Assembly (NCBI RefSeq): GCF_000410515.1
Contig: NC_021492.1
Span: 1-64,000, forward strand
DNA from: Enterobacter sp. R4-368
Lineage (GTDB): Bacteria; Pseudomonadota; Gammaproteobacteria; Enterobacterales; Enterobacteriaceae
Direction of reading: 5' to 3'
Length of the DNA stretch: 64,000 nucleotides
Shown here in pieces: positions 1 to 7,712 of this stretch (positions are counted from its first letter, which is position 1; each line of letters starts with the position of its first letter). The translations under genes were made by a program, and so were the position numbers. Under the pieces are notes generated by a model, which did no database searches, was not told where the DNA came from, and saw nothing but the letters and a program-made list of their open reading frames with translations.

Positions 1-63
1 TGAATCGCCACGGGTTTAACAGACACCTCAGAGTCATTTAAGATGACTTAAAGAGAGGTGCCC

Positions 64-342
64 ATGAGCGGTAAGCGTTATCCTGAAGAGTTTAAAATTG
101 AAGCAGTCAAACAGGTTGTTGATCGTGGTCATTCTGTTTCCAGTGTTGCAACACGTCTCGATATCACCACTCACAGTCTTTACGCCTGGATAAAGAAGTA
201 CGGCCCGGATTCTTCCACTCATAATGAACAGTCAGATGCTCAGGCCGAGATCCGCCATCTTCAGAAAGAGTTGAAGCGGGTTACGGACGAACGGGACATA
301 TTAAAAAAAGCCGCGGCGTACTTCGCAAAGCTGTCCGACTGA
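64..342 (+). CDS. IS3-family transposase OrfA
   Basis: A 92-residue helix-turn-helix protein that binds the IS ends. The N-terminal part (SGKRYPEEFKIEAVKQV) is the usual HTH_Tnp_1 start, and the C-terminal half is a leucine-rich coiled coil (KELKRVTDERDILKKAAAYF) used for multimerisation. ATG at 64 is preferred over the upstream GTG at 58 because AGAGG sits at a suitable distance. The end overlaps orfB, and a run of seven A residues near 302 would allow -1 slippage to make the OrfAB transposase. Confidence 0.9.
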   Translation: MSGKRYPEEFKIEAVKQVVDRGHSVSSVATRLDITTHSLYAWIKKYGPDSSTHNEQSDAQAEIRHLQKELKRVTDERDILKKAAAYFAKLSD

Positions 343-386
343 GGTACGCCTTTATCCGCGACAACAGCCGTTGCTGGCCTGTTCGT

Positions 387-1211
387 TTGCTCTGTCGGGT
401 TCTGGATGTCCATCCGGGTGGATTTTATTTCTGGCTTCAGCAGCCGCATTCGCAGCGTCACCAGACAGACCAGATGCTGACCGGGCAGATCAAACAGTTC
501 TGGCTTGAGTCTGGCTGCGTCTATGGTTATCGCAAGATCCATCTCGATCTGCGTGATACCGGGCAGCAGTGCGGAGTGAACCGGGTCTGGCGGCTGATGA
601 AGCGTGCCGGAATAAAAGCTCAGGTTGGGTACCGTAGCCCACGAGCACGTAAAGGCGAAGCCAGCATCGTGACACCCAACAGGCTCCAGCGGCAGTTCAA
701 TCCGGACTCACCTGATGAGCGTTGGGTGACGGACATAACCTACATCCGAACCCACGAAGGCTGGCTGTATCTGGCCGTGGTGGTTGACCTGTTCTCCCGA
801 AAAGTTATCGGCTGGTCAATGCAACCCCGCATGACAAAAGAGATTGTCCTGAACGCATTACTTATGGCGGTGTGGAGGCGTAATCCTCAAAAGCAGGTAC
901 TGGTTCACTCTGATCAGGGCAGTCAGTACACGAGCCATGAGTGGCAGTCGTTCCTGAGATCACACGGTCTGGAAGGCAGCATGAGTCGTCGCGGTAACTG
1001 CCACGACAACGCGGTTGCGGAAAGCTTTTTCCAGCTACTGAAACGCGAACGGATTAAGAAAAGGATCTACGGAACGAGAGACGAAGCCAGAAGCGATATT
1101 TTTGATTACATCGAAATGTTTTATAACAGTAAGCGTCGGCATGGTTCGAGCGAGCAGATGCCACCGGCTGAATATGAAAACCTGTATTATCAACGGCTCA
1201 GAAGTGTCTAG
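387..1211 (+). CDS. IS3-family transposase OrfB (DDE catalytic part)
   Basis: This is the catalytic half of the transposase with an rve-type integrase core. The DDE residues are visible as D in WVTDITYI, D in HSDQGSQY and E in NAVAESFF, followed by the IS3 C-terminal region ending in RRHGSS. It is normally made as an OrfAB fusion by -1 frameshifting, so the true product begins inside orfA and the annotated start is only a convenient position. The reading frame is intact to the stop 18 bp before the right IS end, so the element could be active. Confidence 0.9.
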   Translation: MLCRVLDVHPGGFYFWLQQPHSQRHQTDQMLTGQIKQFWLESGCVYGYRKIHLDLRDTGQQCGVNRVWRLMKRAGIKAQVGYRSPRARKGEASIVTPNRLQRQFNPDSPDERWVTDITYIRTHEGWLYLAVVVDLFSRKVIGWSMQPRMTKEIVLNALLMAVWRRNPQKQVLVHSDQGSQYTSHEWQSFLRSHGLEGSMSRRGNCHDNAVAESFFQLLKRERIKKRIYGTRDEARSDIFDYIEMFYNSKRRHGSSEQMPPAEYENLYYQRLRSV

Positions 1212-1308
1212 ATTATCCGTGGCGATTCAAGAAGCAGTTCAGGTACACTGTAAGTGTTACAGGGCGTTATCGTTGCAAGCACATATTATTATATTCATGG
1301 AGTTGCTA

Positions 1309-1935
1309 ATGCGTACCATTTCATCTGAAGAAATTGAAGGTAAAGCACAGATTATTACGGAGGGTTTTAAGGGAATTTTTACGCCCTATGAGGCTTTTTA
1401 TATCCACTCCTTACTTTACTGTTCAGGCAGGTGTCTTGAATCATTCAATCGATATGAGGGTTTAAAAAATAAGGAGGTTCTTCCGGAGTACCTTATAAGC
1501 ATCACCCAGGAAGCGGTGGGCCATGCCGCTGCTTTGTCCCGTTTTTTCTGGCCATCTCCTCAGGGGAAAAAAACTCAGCCTAATGTTCAAAGGTTGAAAT
1601 TTTCGCGTGGTGAAAGGTTGAGAACTGCTTTTGATTTGGACGAGAACTCAGCTCTGTTCAATCGTGACCTGAGAAACGCTTGGGAACATTTTGATGAGCG
1701 TTTAGATTTGTTCCTGCTTGAAAAAGACAGTGGAATTTTTTTTCCGGAATGTAGACTGGGCAGCCATATGGAAGCTGACGAACAAGGTAATCATATTTTT
1801 AAACTATTGGATCCAAACAGTGAGTGCCTTGTTCTCATGGGAGCCAAATATTTCTTCACCCCCATCCGTGATGAGGTATCAAGAATTCATAAACTTTGCC
1901 TGCAGTTTGATGAGAATGGAGGGGTTTTACGCTAA
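1309..1935 (+). CDS. hypothetical protein with HEPN-like RX4H motif
   Basis: I do not recognise the family. The 208-residue protein is mainly helical. Residues 122-127 read R-N-A-W-E-H, an RX4H arrangement as in HEPN nuclease-type domains, inside a predicted helix (RDLRNAWEHFDER). ATG 1309 is chosen because GGAG at 1299-1302 is well spaced; the frame is open further upstream into the IS. It is a single gene between the IS and the par operon terminator, and its AT-richer composition differs from the par genes. HEPN identity is inference from one motif; it could equally be an unrelated helical protein. Confidence 0.6.
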   Translation: MRTISSEEIEGKAQIITEGFKGIFTPYEAFYIHSLLYCSGRCLESFNRYEGLKNKEVLPEYLISITQEAVGHAAALSRFFWPSPQGKKTQPNVQRLKFSRGERLRTAFDLDENSALFNRDLRNAWEHFDERLDLFLLEKDSGIFFPECRLGSHMEADEQGNHIFKLLDPNSECLVLMGAKYFFTPIRDEVSRIHKLCLQFDENGGVLR

Positions 1936-1961
1936 AAAATCCAGCGAGACTGTAAGCGCAT

Positions 1962-1985
1962 AAAAAAACCCGCCGGTGGCGGGTT
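1962..1985 (-). terminator. rho-independent terminator of the parM operon
   Basis: An 8-bp perfect stem (AACCCGCC / GGCGGGTT) with a 3-base loop. Read on the minus strand it is followed by a run of seven T, so it ends transcription of the parM-parR-membrane protein operon. It may also weakly terminate the plus-strand gene that stops at 1935. Confidence 0.8.
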
Positions 1986-2009
1986 GGGAGAGATTAAGTA
2001 ATACAGCAG

Positions 2010-2270
2010 TTAACGGCGGCTTTTTTCCTGCTCATCGAAAGCGAGTAGCACACCGAGACAGACGAGAACACCGTAGATAGCCTGGAGCAGGATGGTCGCC
2101 CACAGGCTTGCATGATCCATAATAATCAGTGGAATAATGAACAGGACGCTGAGCAGCAGCAGCCCCCGCCCTGCCTTTCGCATCCGGTTGTTCAGCTGCG
2201 CCTCCGGAACACCGGAGCGGCGTAACAGGTCGATCACCAGTTTTTCAGTACTCTGTTTAAAACGTCCCAT
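2010..2270 (-). CDS. small two-helix membrane protein of the par operon
   Basis: An 86-residue protein with a basic N-terminus (GRFKQSTEKLVIDLLRRSG) and two hydrophobic segments at about residues 35-53 and 57-78, consistent with two inner-membrane helices and a short charged tail. It is the last gene of the minus-strand parM-parR operon, 14 bp after the previous stop and just before the terminator. No function is recognised. Its place suggests an accessory role in plasmid stability, but that rests only on location. Confidence 0.65.
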   Translation of the reverse strand: MGRFKQSTEKLVIDLLRRSGVPEAQLNNRMRKAGRGLLLLSVLFIIPLIIMDHASLWATILLQAIYGVLVCLGVLLAFDEQEKSRR

Positions 2271-2284
2271 TGGTAGCCATCCGT

Positions 2285-2953
2285 TTATAGTATTTTTTTC
2301 ATGTTCCGTCGGAGCACCGACGTGTCCTTTGCCTGCACCGATGACATTTCACTCTTTCCATCTGCGTTAGTACCGGTTCTGTCAGGATGACCGGAAACCG
2401 TAACACCGGCTATCTGAGCGGCTAGCTGCCCCAGCGCTTTAATGTCGGTCGGAGGAACCGGCATACTCGCAAGCAGTCGGGGGAGACGCGGATCAAGCGT
2501 GTGCAATGCAAATCCGGCGACTATCAGGTTACGTAACAACACGCCGCGCTGGCGGGAGGTGGTGCCCTCAAGAAGCACAGCTACCTGCCGGGACTCCGGA
2601 TTGTCCGGTAATAACAGCGTGAAGCGTCTGCGAGCCGTATTATCTGACTGACCTGTCTCCCCTTCCGTTACTGTCGGCAGTGTTTCCGCCGGCGGTAGCA
2701 GTGCACTGTCATACTGCCCTGTCAGCGCAACAATCAGGCTGACAAGCTGGCCATATCGCAGCTGGCCGTCAAACAACTCCGTCACCAGGCCAGGAAGCCG
2801 GTTATCCGCCTGGTAAAGCACACTGCCGGCAATAGCGGCAGTGCGAATGAATTCCCCCCGCAGCGGCTGGGAGACAGTTTCCAGCGTACCGGCAGCCAGC
2901 ATGTCAGTACGGTCATCAGAGTGAAGATAAAAGGAGTATTTGCCTGCAGGCAC
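2285..2953 (-). CDS. ParR/StbB-like partition adaptor with duplicated domain
   Basis: This gene sits directly after parM, where the centromere-binding adaptor ParR is expected (GTG start 2 nt after the parM stop). At 222 residues it is about twice the length of ordinary ParR/StbB. The two halves resemble each other: residues about 6-79 (LRGEFIRTAAIAG...DNRLPGLV) align with about 110-185 (QRGVLLRNLIVAG...DPRLPRLL). A tandem duplication of the DNA-binding domain is the simplest reading. The last 35 residues are low-complexity and charged and could contact ParM filaments. Assignment rests on synteny and weak resemblance. Confidence 0.65.
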   Translation of the reverse strand: MPAGKYSFYLHSDDRTDMLAAGTLETVSQPLRGEFIRTAAIAGSVLYQADNRLPGLVTELFDGQLRYGQLVSLIVALTGQYDSALLPPAETLPTVTEGETGQSDNTARRRFTLLLPDNPESRQVAVLLEGTTSRQRGVLLRNLIVAGFALHTLDPRLPRLLASMPVPPTDIKALGQLAAQIAGVTVSGHPDRTGTNADGKSEMSSVQAKDTSVLRRNMKKIL

Positions 2954-2955
2954 GG

Positions 2956-3930
2956 TCAGCCCTCATGGTGATAACGGGCTATCTCCCTGGCCAGGGCCAT
3001 CTGCGGATCGCTGATGACCTCAATTCGTTCAGCTGACAGGGGCCAAGCTTTACGAACTGACGGCTCAATCAGTGGAGCTCCGCCACCGACCAGGAAAATC
3101 CGGTTCACGTTCCGGTGTCTGGCCAGCTCGCTGACGACCTGAGAACCCAGGGTGTCGATAGCTTCCTCAATTTTGTCAGTAACATAATCAATTCTGTTCC
3201 CATCATTAATGATGCGGTTCAGAAATGCACGATCTTTCCGGTTGCGTACAACAGTATCGGCAATCAGCGGGCTGGTTTCACTTTCGGCAGCACGCAGTGC
3301 AGCCTGAGCCGCCCGCGTCACCATCGATACTCCGACAGAGGGGTTACCGTGCACTGCGCTGATATCTTCAAATTGACCAACAATCACACCGGCATCAAGC
3401 GTGGTACCACCGATATCGATGATGAGGGTGGTTTCCGATGGCGCCGGCTGCAGTTCCGCCAGGCGGGTGAAGGCTGCCGGCAGGGATTCCGGCATAACGG
3501 TAACATCGGTTATGACAAAGCGTTCACGCTTGTTTACCACAATATCCCGCAGCAGATTCTCGCGTTTGCGGCGGATGTTCGCTTCATTTTTCTGGCAGTC
3601 CTGATCGTAGTATTCGCTCAGGGGCAGCGTTACCGTGAGTGAGACCTCCTGGGGTAGCAGCCCGCTGTTCAGCAGGGCATGATGTACCGCCAGCAGGTTC
3701 AGATCGCCGTACTGGTATTCAACATTTGTTGTCGGCACCGCATCCCGGCTGACACTGTCCCAGGTGTATTTCAGGTTACCGATCTGATAATTGAATGCCC
3801 CGGTCCCGAAATCCGCAACTTTCCAGCCATGCCGGAAGGAGTTCGCCGAGAGGCGGGTCTCAAGTTCGTCGCCCTCAAACCAGGCCAGCTTGATGTTGGT
3901 TGAGCCGTCGTCACAATATATATTTATCAT
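2956..3930 (-). CDS. parM: ParM/StbA plasmid segregation actin-like ATPase
   Basis: A 324-residue actin-fold ATPase that polymerises to push sister plasmids apart. The nucleotide-binding motifs are visible: phosphate-1 near the N-terminus (DDGSTNIKLAW), phosphate-2 in the middle (DIGGTTLDAGV) and the adenosine motif near residue 282 (VGGGAPLI). Length matches ParM/StbA of R1-type systems. It is the first gene of a three-gene minus-strand operon, with an AT-rich repeat region immediately upstream as the likely centromere and autoregulatory site. Confidence 0.92.
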   Translation of the reverse strand: MINIYCDDGSTNIKLAWFEGDELETRLSANSFRHGWKVADFGTGAFNYQIGNLKYTWDSVSRDAVPTTNVEYQYGDLNLLAVHHALLNSGLLPQEVSLTVTLPLSEYYDQDCQKNEANIRRKRENLLRDIVVNKRERFVITDVTVMPESLPAAFTRLAELQPAPSETTLIIDIGGTTLDAGVIVGQFEDISAVHGNPSVGVSMVTRAAQAALRAAESETSPLIADTVVRNRKDRAFLNRIINDGNRIDYVTDKIEEAIDTLGSQVVSELARHRNVNRIFLVGGGAPLIEPSVRKAWPLSAERIEVISDPQMALAREIARYHHEG

Positions 3931-4024
3931 AATGCACCTTTTGATAATCTCAATTTGAGAACATCATAAAGCAACATCTCATAAATGTAAATATAAAATA
4001 CTCAATATGAGTATTAATAAAAAC
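3931..4024 (-). promoter_or_regulatory. putative parC centromere / par operon promoter
   Basis: This AT-rich stretch directly upstream of parM contains several copies of CTCA-type half-sites, some forming inverted repeats (ATCTCAATTTGAGAAC, TACTCAATATGAGTATT) and others single (CATCTCATAAATG, AAACTCAACC). In R1-type systems ParR binds repeats in exactly this position, where the centromere and the operon promoter coincide. The role is inferred from position and repetition. Confidence 0.6.
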
Positions 4025-4188
4025 TCAACCTCTAGACACAACCTGAGTAAGGCACATACAACAGGGCAGTAGTGGGGTCAGCGAACCATTTATCTGCGTT
4101 ATGCGAAGCCGGTACCGCTTTCCGCCTCCTCGTTCTGGTAAAGTCACCTGTAAAAGTTGTGTTACGGTATATGAAAGGAAGACAGAAT

Positions 4189-4533
4189 ATGGATTTGAGA
4201 AAAGCAGCGTCAAAGGCCTTTGGAAAAAAGGGAGCGAAACTCAGTACCGGTGAATACAAAGAACTTGCGGATTATATCTCCACCATCCTGGAGCTACACG
4301 CCAGCGGGAAAATCATCAAGGAAAGTGCGATATCTGATCTTCTGGATATTGCCACCGCGATTGACGTGGGAGAAACAGCGGTAGTACGCAATACAATCAG
4401 AACTCCGGAAGAAATCATACAGCGCTCAGACAACCATCCGGGAAACCGGTCAAGACGCATGGAAAACTGGCCGAGCACAACGGGTAACCCCTCAGGCGGC
4501 AAAAGAACCAACGCTCCTGCCCGCTTAAAATAG
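4189..4533 (+). CDS. small hypothetical protein, paralogue of the gene at 13403
   Basis: A 114-residue protein not recognised. Residues about 14-80 are helical and align with the 83-residue product at 13403-13654 (shared pattern LLELxxxxG...LLxIxxAxDxGxxAxVxNxxxxPEE). The C-terminal 35 residues are polar and probably disordered. ATG 4189 is chosen for AGGAAG at 4175-4180; an in-frame ATG at 4171 is possible. It is transcribed away from the par centromere. The conserved xxPEE tail recalls small antitoxin or plasmid maintenance proteins, but no function can be stated. Confidence 0.6.
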   Translation: MDLRKAASKAFGKKGAKLSTGEYKELADYISTILELHASGKIIKESAISDLLDIATAIDVGETAVVRNTIRTPEEIIQRSDNHPGNRSRRMENWPSTTGNPSGGKRTNAPARLK

Positions 4534-4624
4534 TCAGTATTCACGGTTCAAATCATTAATAGCATCGGACAACGATCCTCGTCTGCCGGGATCTGTAAAA
4601 GTACATATTAAGGAGAATAAAACA

Positions 4625-5068
4625 ATGTATGAAAGCTATACACATCAGGCACTACCGTCTAAACAGTACAGAGAACTGCTTGGCACCGCGCTTTGCGTTT
4701 TTAATTCAAATAACAGCTTTGTTATTGAAAATATACTCAATAAAGATACCAAAAGAAAATACAGCTGGTATGAATTGATTGATAAAACATCGGGGCGACT
4801 TAAAAAGCCAATAGCAGAGACAATAACTCAGGCATCAGATGAGAAAATAGCTAATAGTTTCAATTAATTAGTGCTAATTCGTAACAGAATAATGCATAGT
4901 TATCAGGTTACCGCTGAAATGGATTTACCTGGTGATGATGCCAAACAAATACTTTCAACCAAATATGAAAATGGTTACCAGGAATATATCACTGAAGAAT
5001 TCCTCATGAATTTTATAAAGAAAAATGATGAGTTTTCCGCAATGCTTGAGGAATTCAGAAGATGCTGA
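4625..5068 (+). pseudogene. HEPN-like gene interrupted by an in-frame stop
   Basis: Two same-frame pieces, 80 codons (4625-4867) and 4868-5068, are separated only by TAA at 4865-4867. Read through, they give one protein of about 147 residues. Just after the stop is IRNRIMHSY, an RX4H motif with the flanking hydrophobic and N residues typical of HEPN domains. The stop stands where a GAA or similar codon would give an uninterrupted helix, so a single nonsense change is likely. A GTG at 4871 could restart the second half. A good ribosome site (AAGGAG at 4610) precedes the first ATG. Confidence 0.65.
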
Positions 5069-5253
5069 CTGTTCTTTATTCCCCCATCACATTTACATCA
5101 ATTATAGCGAGGATATAATAATAGAGTTTACTGCCGGAAATGTAATTTTCTGTCCCCTTCCGCGCAAATATACCCTTCTTCTGATGTCCGCCCGAAATGC
5201 ACGCTGTGCCGACCTGTCCTTTTTTAGAAATTTCACTGGTAATGACGCCCGTC

Positions 5254-5282
5254 CAGGTCGGTTGTCGCTGACAACCGACCTG
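5254..5282. other. strong 13-bp hairpin in intergenic region
   Basis: Perfect inverted repeat (CAGGTCGGTTGTC with its complement) and a 3-base loop, lying in the 428-bp gap between the broken HEPN-like gene and umuD. There is no T-run on either side, so it is not a classical terminator. The rest of the gap (5069-5496) shows nothing but the umuD promoter region. Confidence 0.55.
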
Positions 5283-5454
5283 TATTGATCCTCTCTTTTC
5301 CACGTCGGCACATGACTGGTTTGCTACGCCTGTGATGCACAAAACAAGACCAGGAGGGAGCTAAAGAGATAAAAATAATTTCTCTATTTTTCATTTAGTT
5401 AATTGATAAAGATTACGTCTCGCTTGAAAGCACAGGTGAAACAAATTAATAATA

Positions 5455-5470
5455 CTGTATATATAAACAG
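5455..5470. promoter_or_regulatory. LexA box upstream of umuDC
   Basis: The site is CTGTATATATAAACAG, a perfect CTGT-N8-ACAG LexA operator, centred 35 bp upstream of the umuD start. It predicts SOS induction of umuDC. Confidence 0.92.
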
Positions 5471-5496
5471 TATAAATACAGATGAGGAATAGCGTT

Positions 5497-5940
5497 ATGA
5501 AGCTGGTAATGCTGACCCCTACACAAGCAAACGTGCCTGTAAATCTGCCATTATTTCTGGAGATGGTGCCCTGTGGTTTTCCGTCTCCCGCCCAGGACTA
5601 TGTGGAGAAAGAGCTTGACCTGAACGAGTACTGCATCCGGCACCGCAGCGCGACTTACTACCTGCGCGCCCACGGAGACAGCATGCAGGACGGATTTCTT
5701 TTCAGTGGTGATCTGCTGGTCGTCGATAGTGCCATGAAACCGGTGAACGGCGACATTGTGGTGGCCGGCATGGGCGCGGAATTCACCGTGAAGCGACTGA
5801 TTACCCGGCCCCGGCTCTGTCTGCAGCCCATGAATCCTGCTTTTCCGCCCATTTATCCGGATCCGGATGAACTGCAGATCTTCGGCGTTGTTACTCACAT
5901 CATTCACCGGACGCGCGAGGTGATGAAATGTTTGGACTAG
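5497..5940 (+). CDS. umuD: UmuD-like SOS mutagenesis protein
   Basis: A 147-residue subunit of plasmid-borne DNA polymerase V. RecA filaments stimulate its self-cleavage to the active form. The cleavage site Cys26-Gly27 (VPCGFPSP), catalytic Ser62 (HGDSMQDG) and Lys99 (EFTVKRL) are all present, as in E. coli UmuD and plasmid MucA/ImpA. ATG 5497 is chosen because GAGGAA lies just upstream; an ATG at 5482 is in frame but poorly placed. It overlaps umuC by 13 bp, implying coupled translation, and sits directly under a perfect LexA box. Confidence 0.95.
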   Translation: MKLVMLTPTQANVPVNLPLFLEMVPCGFPSPAQDYVEKELDLNEYCIRHRSATYYLRAHGDSMQDGFLFSGDLLVVDSAMKPVNGDIVVAGMGAEFTVKRLITRPRLCLQPMNPAFPPIYPDPDELQIFGVVTHIIHRTREVMKCLD

Positions 5941-7202
5941 CCGACGTTAATTCGTTCTATGCCAGCTGCGAAAAAGTATTTCGCCCCGACTTGCGTGATA
6001 AACCTCTGATTGTTCTAAGTAATAATGACGGTTGCTGCATAGCGCGTTCCAAGGAAGCGAAGCGGCTAGGCATCCGAATGGGTGACCCGTGGTTCAAAAT
6101 TCGCGAGCAGCAGTTTCCAGAGCAACTATTTGTTTTCTCGAGTAATTATGAATTATATGCCAGTCTGAGTAACCGCGTGATGGCCTGTCTGGAAGAGCTG
6201 ACTCCAGGCGTGGAAGCATACTCAATCGACGAGATGTTCCTGGATCTCCGGGGGCTGGAAACCGCCATCAGTTATGAGGCATTCGGCACGCAGCTGCGCG
6301 AACATGTTTATGCCTGTACCCGGCTCACTATCGGCGTCGGAATGGGTCCCACCAAGACACTGGCAAAATCAGCGCAGTGGGCGTCGAAGGAGTGGCCAGC
6401 GTTCAGGGGCGTGCTGGCGCTGACGCCAGGAAATCCCGCCCGCACAGCAAAGATGCTTTCACTTCAGCCTGTCCAGGAAATATGGGGGGTGGGCAGCCGT
6501 ATCGCTCGAAAGCTTAACACAATGGGGATTACCACCGCACTTCAGCTGGCGCAGGCCAACACCGCTTTTATCCGTAAAAATTTTAATGTGGTGCTGGAAC
6601 GCACCGTCCGGGAACTGAACGGTGAGAGCTGTATTGCGCTCGAGGAAGCTCCGCCACCGAAGCAGCAGATTGTATGTTCCCGGTCGTTTGGCGAGCGTAT
6701 CACTACGTATGACTCCATACGTCAGGCTGTCTGCCAGTACGCGGAGCGCGCCGCCGAAAAACTGCGGGGAGAACGCCAGTACTGCCGGCACATTTCAGTC
6801 TTTATCAAAACCTCCCCCTTCTCTGCCACTGAACCCTACTACGGCAACGTGGCAAGTGAAAAACTGCTTACGGCCACGCAGGACACACGGGACATTATTG
6901 CAGCCGCTGTCCGCGCACTGGAGCGTATCTGGCGCGACGATCACCGGTATGCAAAGGCAGGGGTCATGCTTAATGACTTCAGCGGTTCCGGCATTGCCCA
7001 ACTGAACCTGTTTGATGAGCAGCCTCCCCGCCCGCACAGTCAGGAACTAATGAGTGTTGTTGACGGGATCAATCATTCCGGGCTTGGCCAGGTCTGGTTT
7101 GCCGGGCGTGGCATAGCCCCTCAGTGGAAAATGAAACGGGAAATGCTGAGCCCTGCTTACACGACACGCTGGAAAGAACTGCCCCTTGCCCGTATTGGCT
7201 GA
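5928..7202 (+). CDS. umuC: UmuC-like translesion DNA polymerase V catalytic subunit
   Basis: A 424-residue Y-family polymerase of normal length. The catalytic acids are Asp6 (LADVNSFYASCE) and Asp101-Glu102 in the family signature YSIDEMFLDL; a helix-hairpin-helix (VQEIWGVGSRIARKL) and little-finger region follow. Together with cleaved UmuD it performs error-prone bypass of lesions under SOS control. Plasmid umuDC next to repB is a known feature of IncR-type backbones. Confidence 0.95.
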   Translation: MFGLADVNSFYASCEKVFRPDLRDKPLIVLSNNDGCCIARSKEAKRLGIRMGDPWFKIREQQFPEQLFVFSSNYELYASLSNRVMACLEELTPGVEAYSIDEMFLDLRGLETAISYEAFGTQLREHVYACTRLTIGVGMGPTKTLAKSAQWASKEWPAFRGVLALTPGNPARTAKMLSLQPVQEIWGVGSRIARKLNTMGITTALQLAQANTAFIRKNFNVVLERTVRELNGESCIALEEAPPPKQQIVCSRSFGERITTYDSIRQAVCQYAERAAEKLRGERQYCRHISVFIKTSPFSATEPYYGNVASEKLLTATQDTRDIIAAAVRALERIWRDDHRYAKAGVMLNDFSGSGIAQLNLFDEQPPRPHSQELMSVVDGINHSGLGQVWFAGRGIAPQWKMKREMLSPAYTTRWKELPLARIG

Positions 7203-7235
7203 CGAAAGTGATCCATGCACAGAGCATTCACAAGC

Positions 7236-7375
7236 ACGGCAGGACGCCGTGCGATGGCACTGTCTCACCATACGCACAGAACAGAACTGGTAACCCGGTA
7301 CAGCTGGACAGGATTCATCTGTCCGGGTGTGCCGGGTTGGGCAAGCCCGGAGGAACCGGGCGCGGCAGCCGTCTT
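7236..7375. repeat. structured noncoding repeat, copy A
   Basis: About 140 bp starting 34 bp after umuC. It is roughly 75% alike to 25829-25975. Both start with an identical 7-bp hairpin (GCACGGC-AGGAC-GCCGTGC), then hold a long hairpin and a conserved tail with GGAGGAACCGGGCGCGGCAG. In this copy the long stem pairs 7290-7309 with 7317-7336 at 19 of 20 positions. Short reading frames here are not convincing as genes. It may be a structured RNA or a single-strand DNA signal; function unknown. Confidence 0.6.
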
Positions 7376-7404
7376 TAATTCTGGATATTGCCCCTGTATA
7401 TCGA

Positions 7405-7616
7405 AACTATTTATCCACATATCCACTGGCTATTTTTATAAGATCTTTTTATATAGGTTTTTAGATCTATGTTTTTAGACAGCCAGTCAGCCCAGTACAG
7501 GAGCGGTCTCCAGGGCAGTGTCTGTGACAAACTGCCCTTAATCTGTGACATTCTGCCCTCACTCGAGGGGGGCAATCGTGACAATACGCCCTCAAACCTG
7601 TGACAAATTGCCCTCT
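7405..7616. other. origin of replication: DnaA box, AT-rich DUE and four iterons
   Basis: A perfect DnaA box (TTATCCACA, 7411-7419) is followed by an AT-rich stretch with GATC sites (about 7429-7480). Four iterons of the type TGTGACAAATTGCCCT then start near 7523, 7543, 7577 and 7599, and repB follows. This is the layout of the F plasmid ori2/RepE origin. The iterons match those downstream of repB, so they are binding sites of the same initiator. Confidence 0.88.
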
Positions 7617-7670
7617 GTTAGAGAACATAATCACAGGGTTATTCATGTCGGTTGACTATCTTTGAATAAA

Positions 7671-7695
7671 TGTGACAATCTCCAGACTTGTCACA
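7671..7695. promoter_or_regulatory. repB operator (inverted repeat)
   Basis: TGTGACA-N11-TGTCACA immediately before the repB ribosome site. It is built from iteron half-sites in inverted orientation, the arrangement used by RepE dimers to repress their own gene in F. Autoregulation is inferred by analogy. Confidence 0.8.
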
Positions 7696-7712
7696 CTTAA
7701 CATGGAAAGGTC

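Larger units (their letters stand above)
1..1229 (+). mobile_element. IS3-family insertion sequence, copy 1
   Basis: A complete 1229-bp element. Its left end starts at the first base of the window and its right end is the inverse of it: the outermost 13 bases (TGAATCGCCACGG) match perfectly and similarity continues to about 29 bp. It carries overlapping orfA and orfB with an A-rich slippery run at about 302-308, typical of IS3-family -1 frameshifting. A second copy of the same length lies at 35610-36838 but differs at many positions, so the two are divergent alleles rather than a recent duplication. The left target duplication cannot be checked because it lies outside the window. Confidence 0.92.

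Noticed and set aside
7215..7478. 87-codon frame after umuC
   Set aside because: It lies in the structured repeat and the origin; the related copy at 25829 does not keep the frame.
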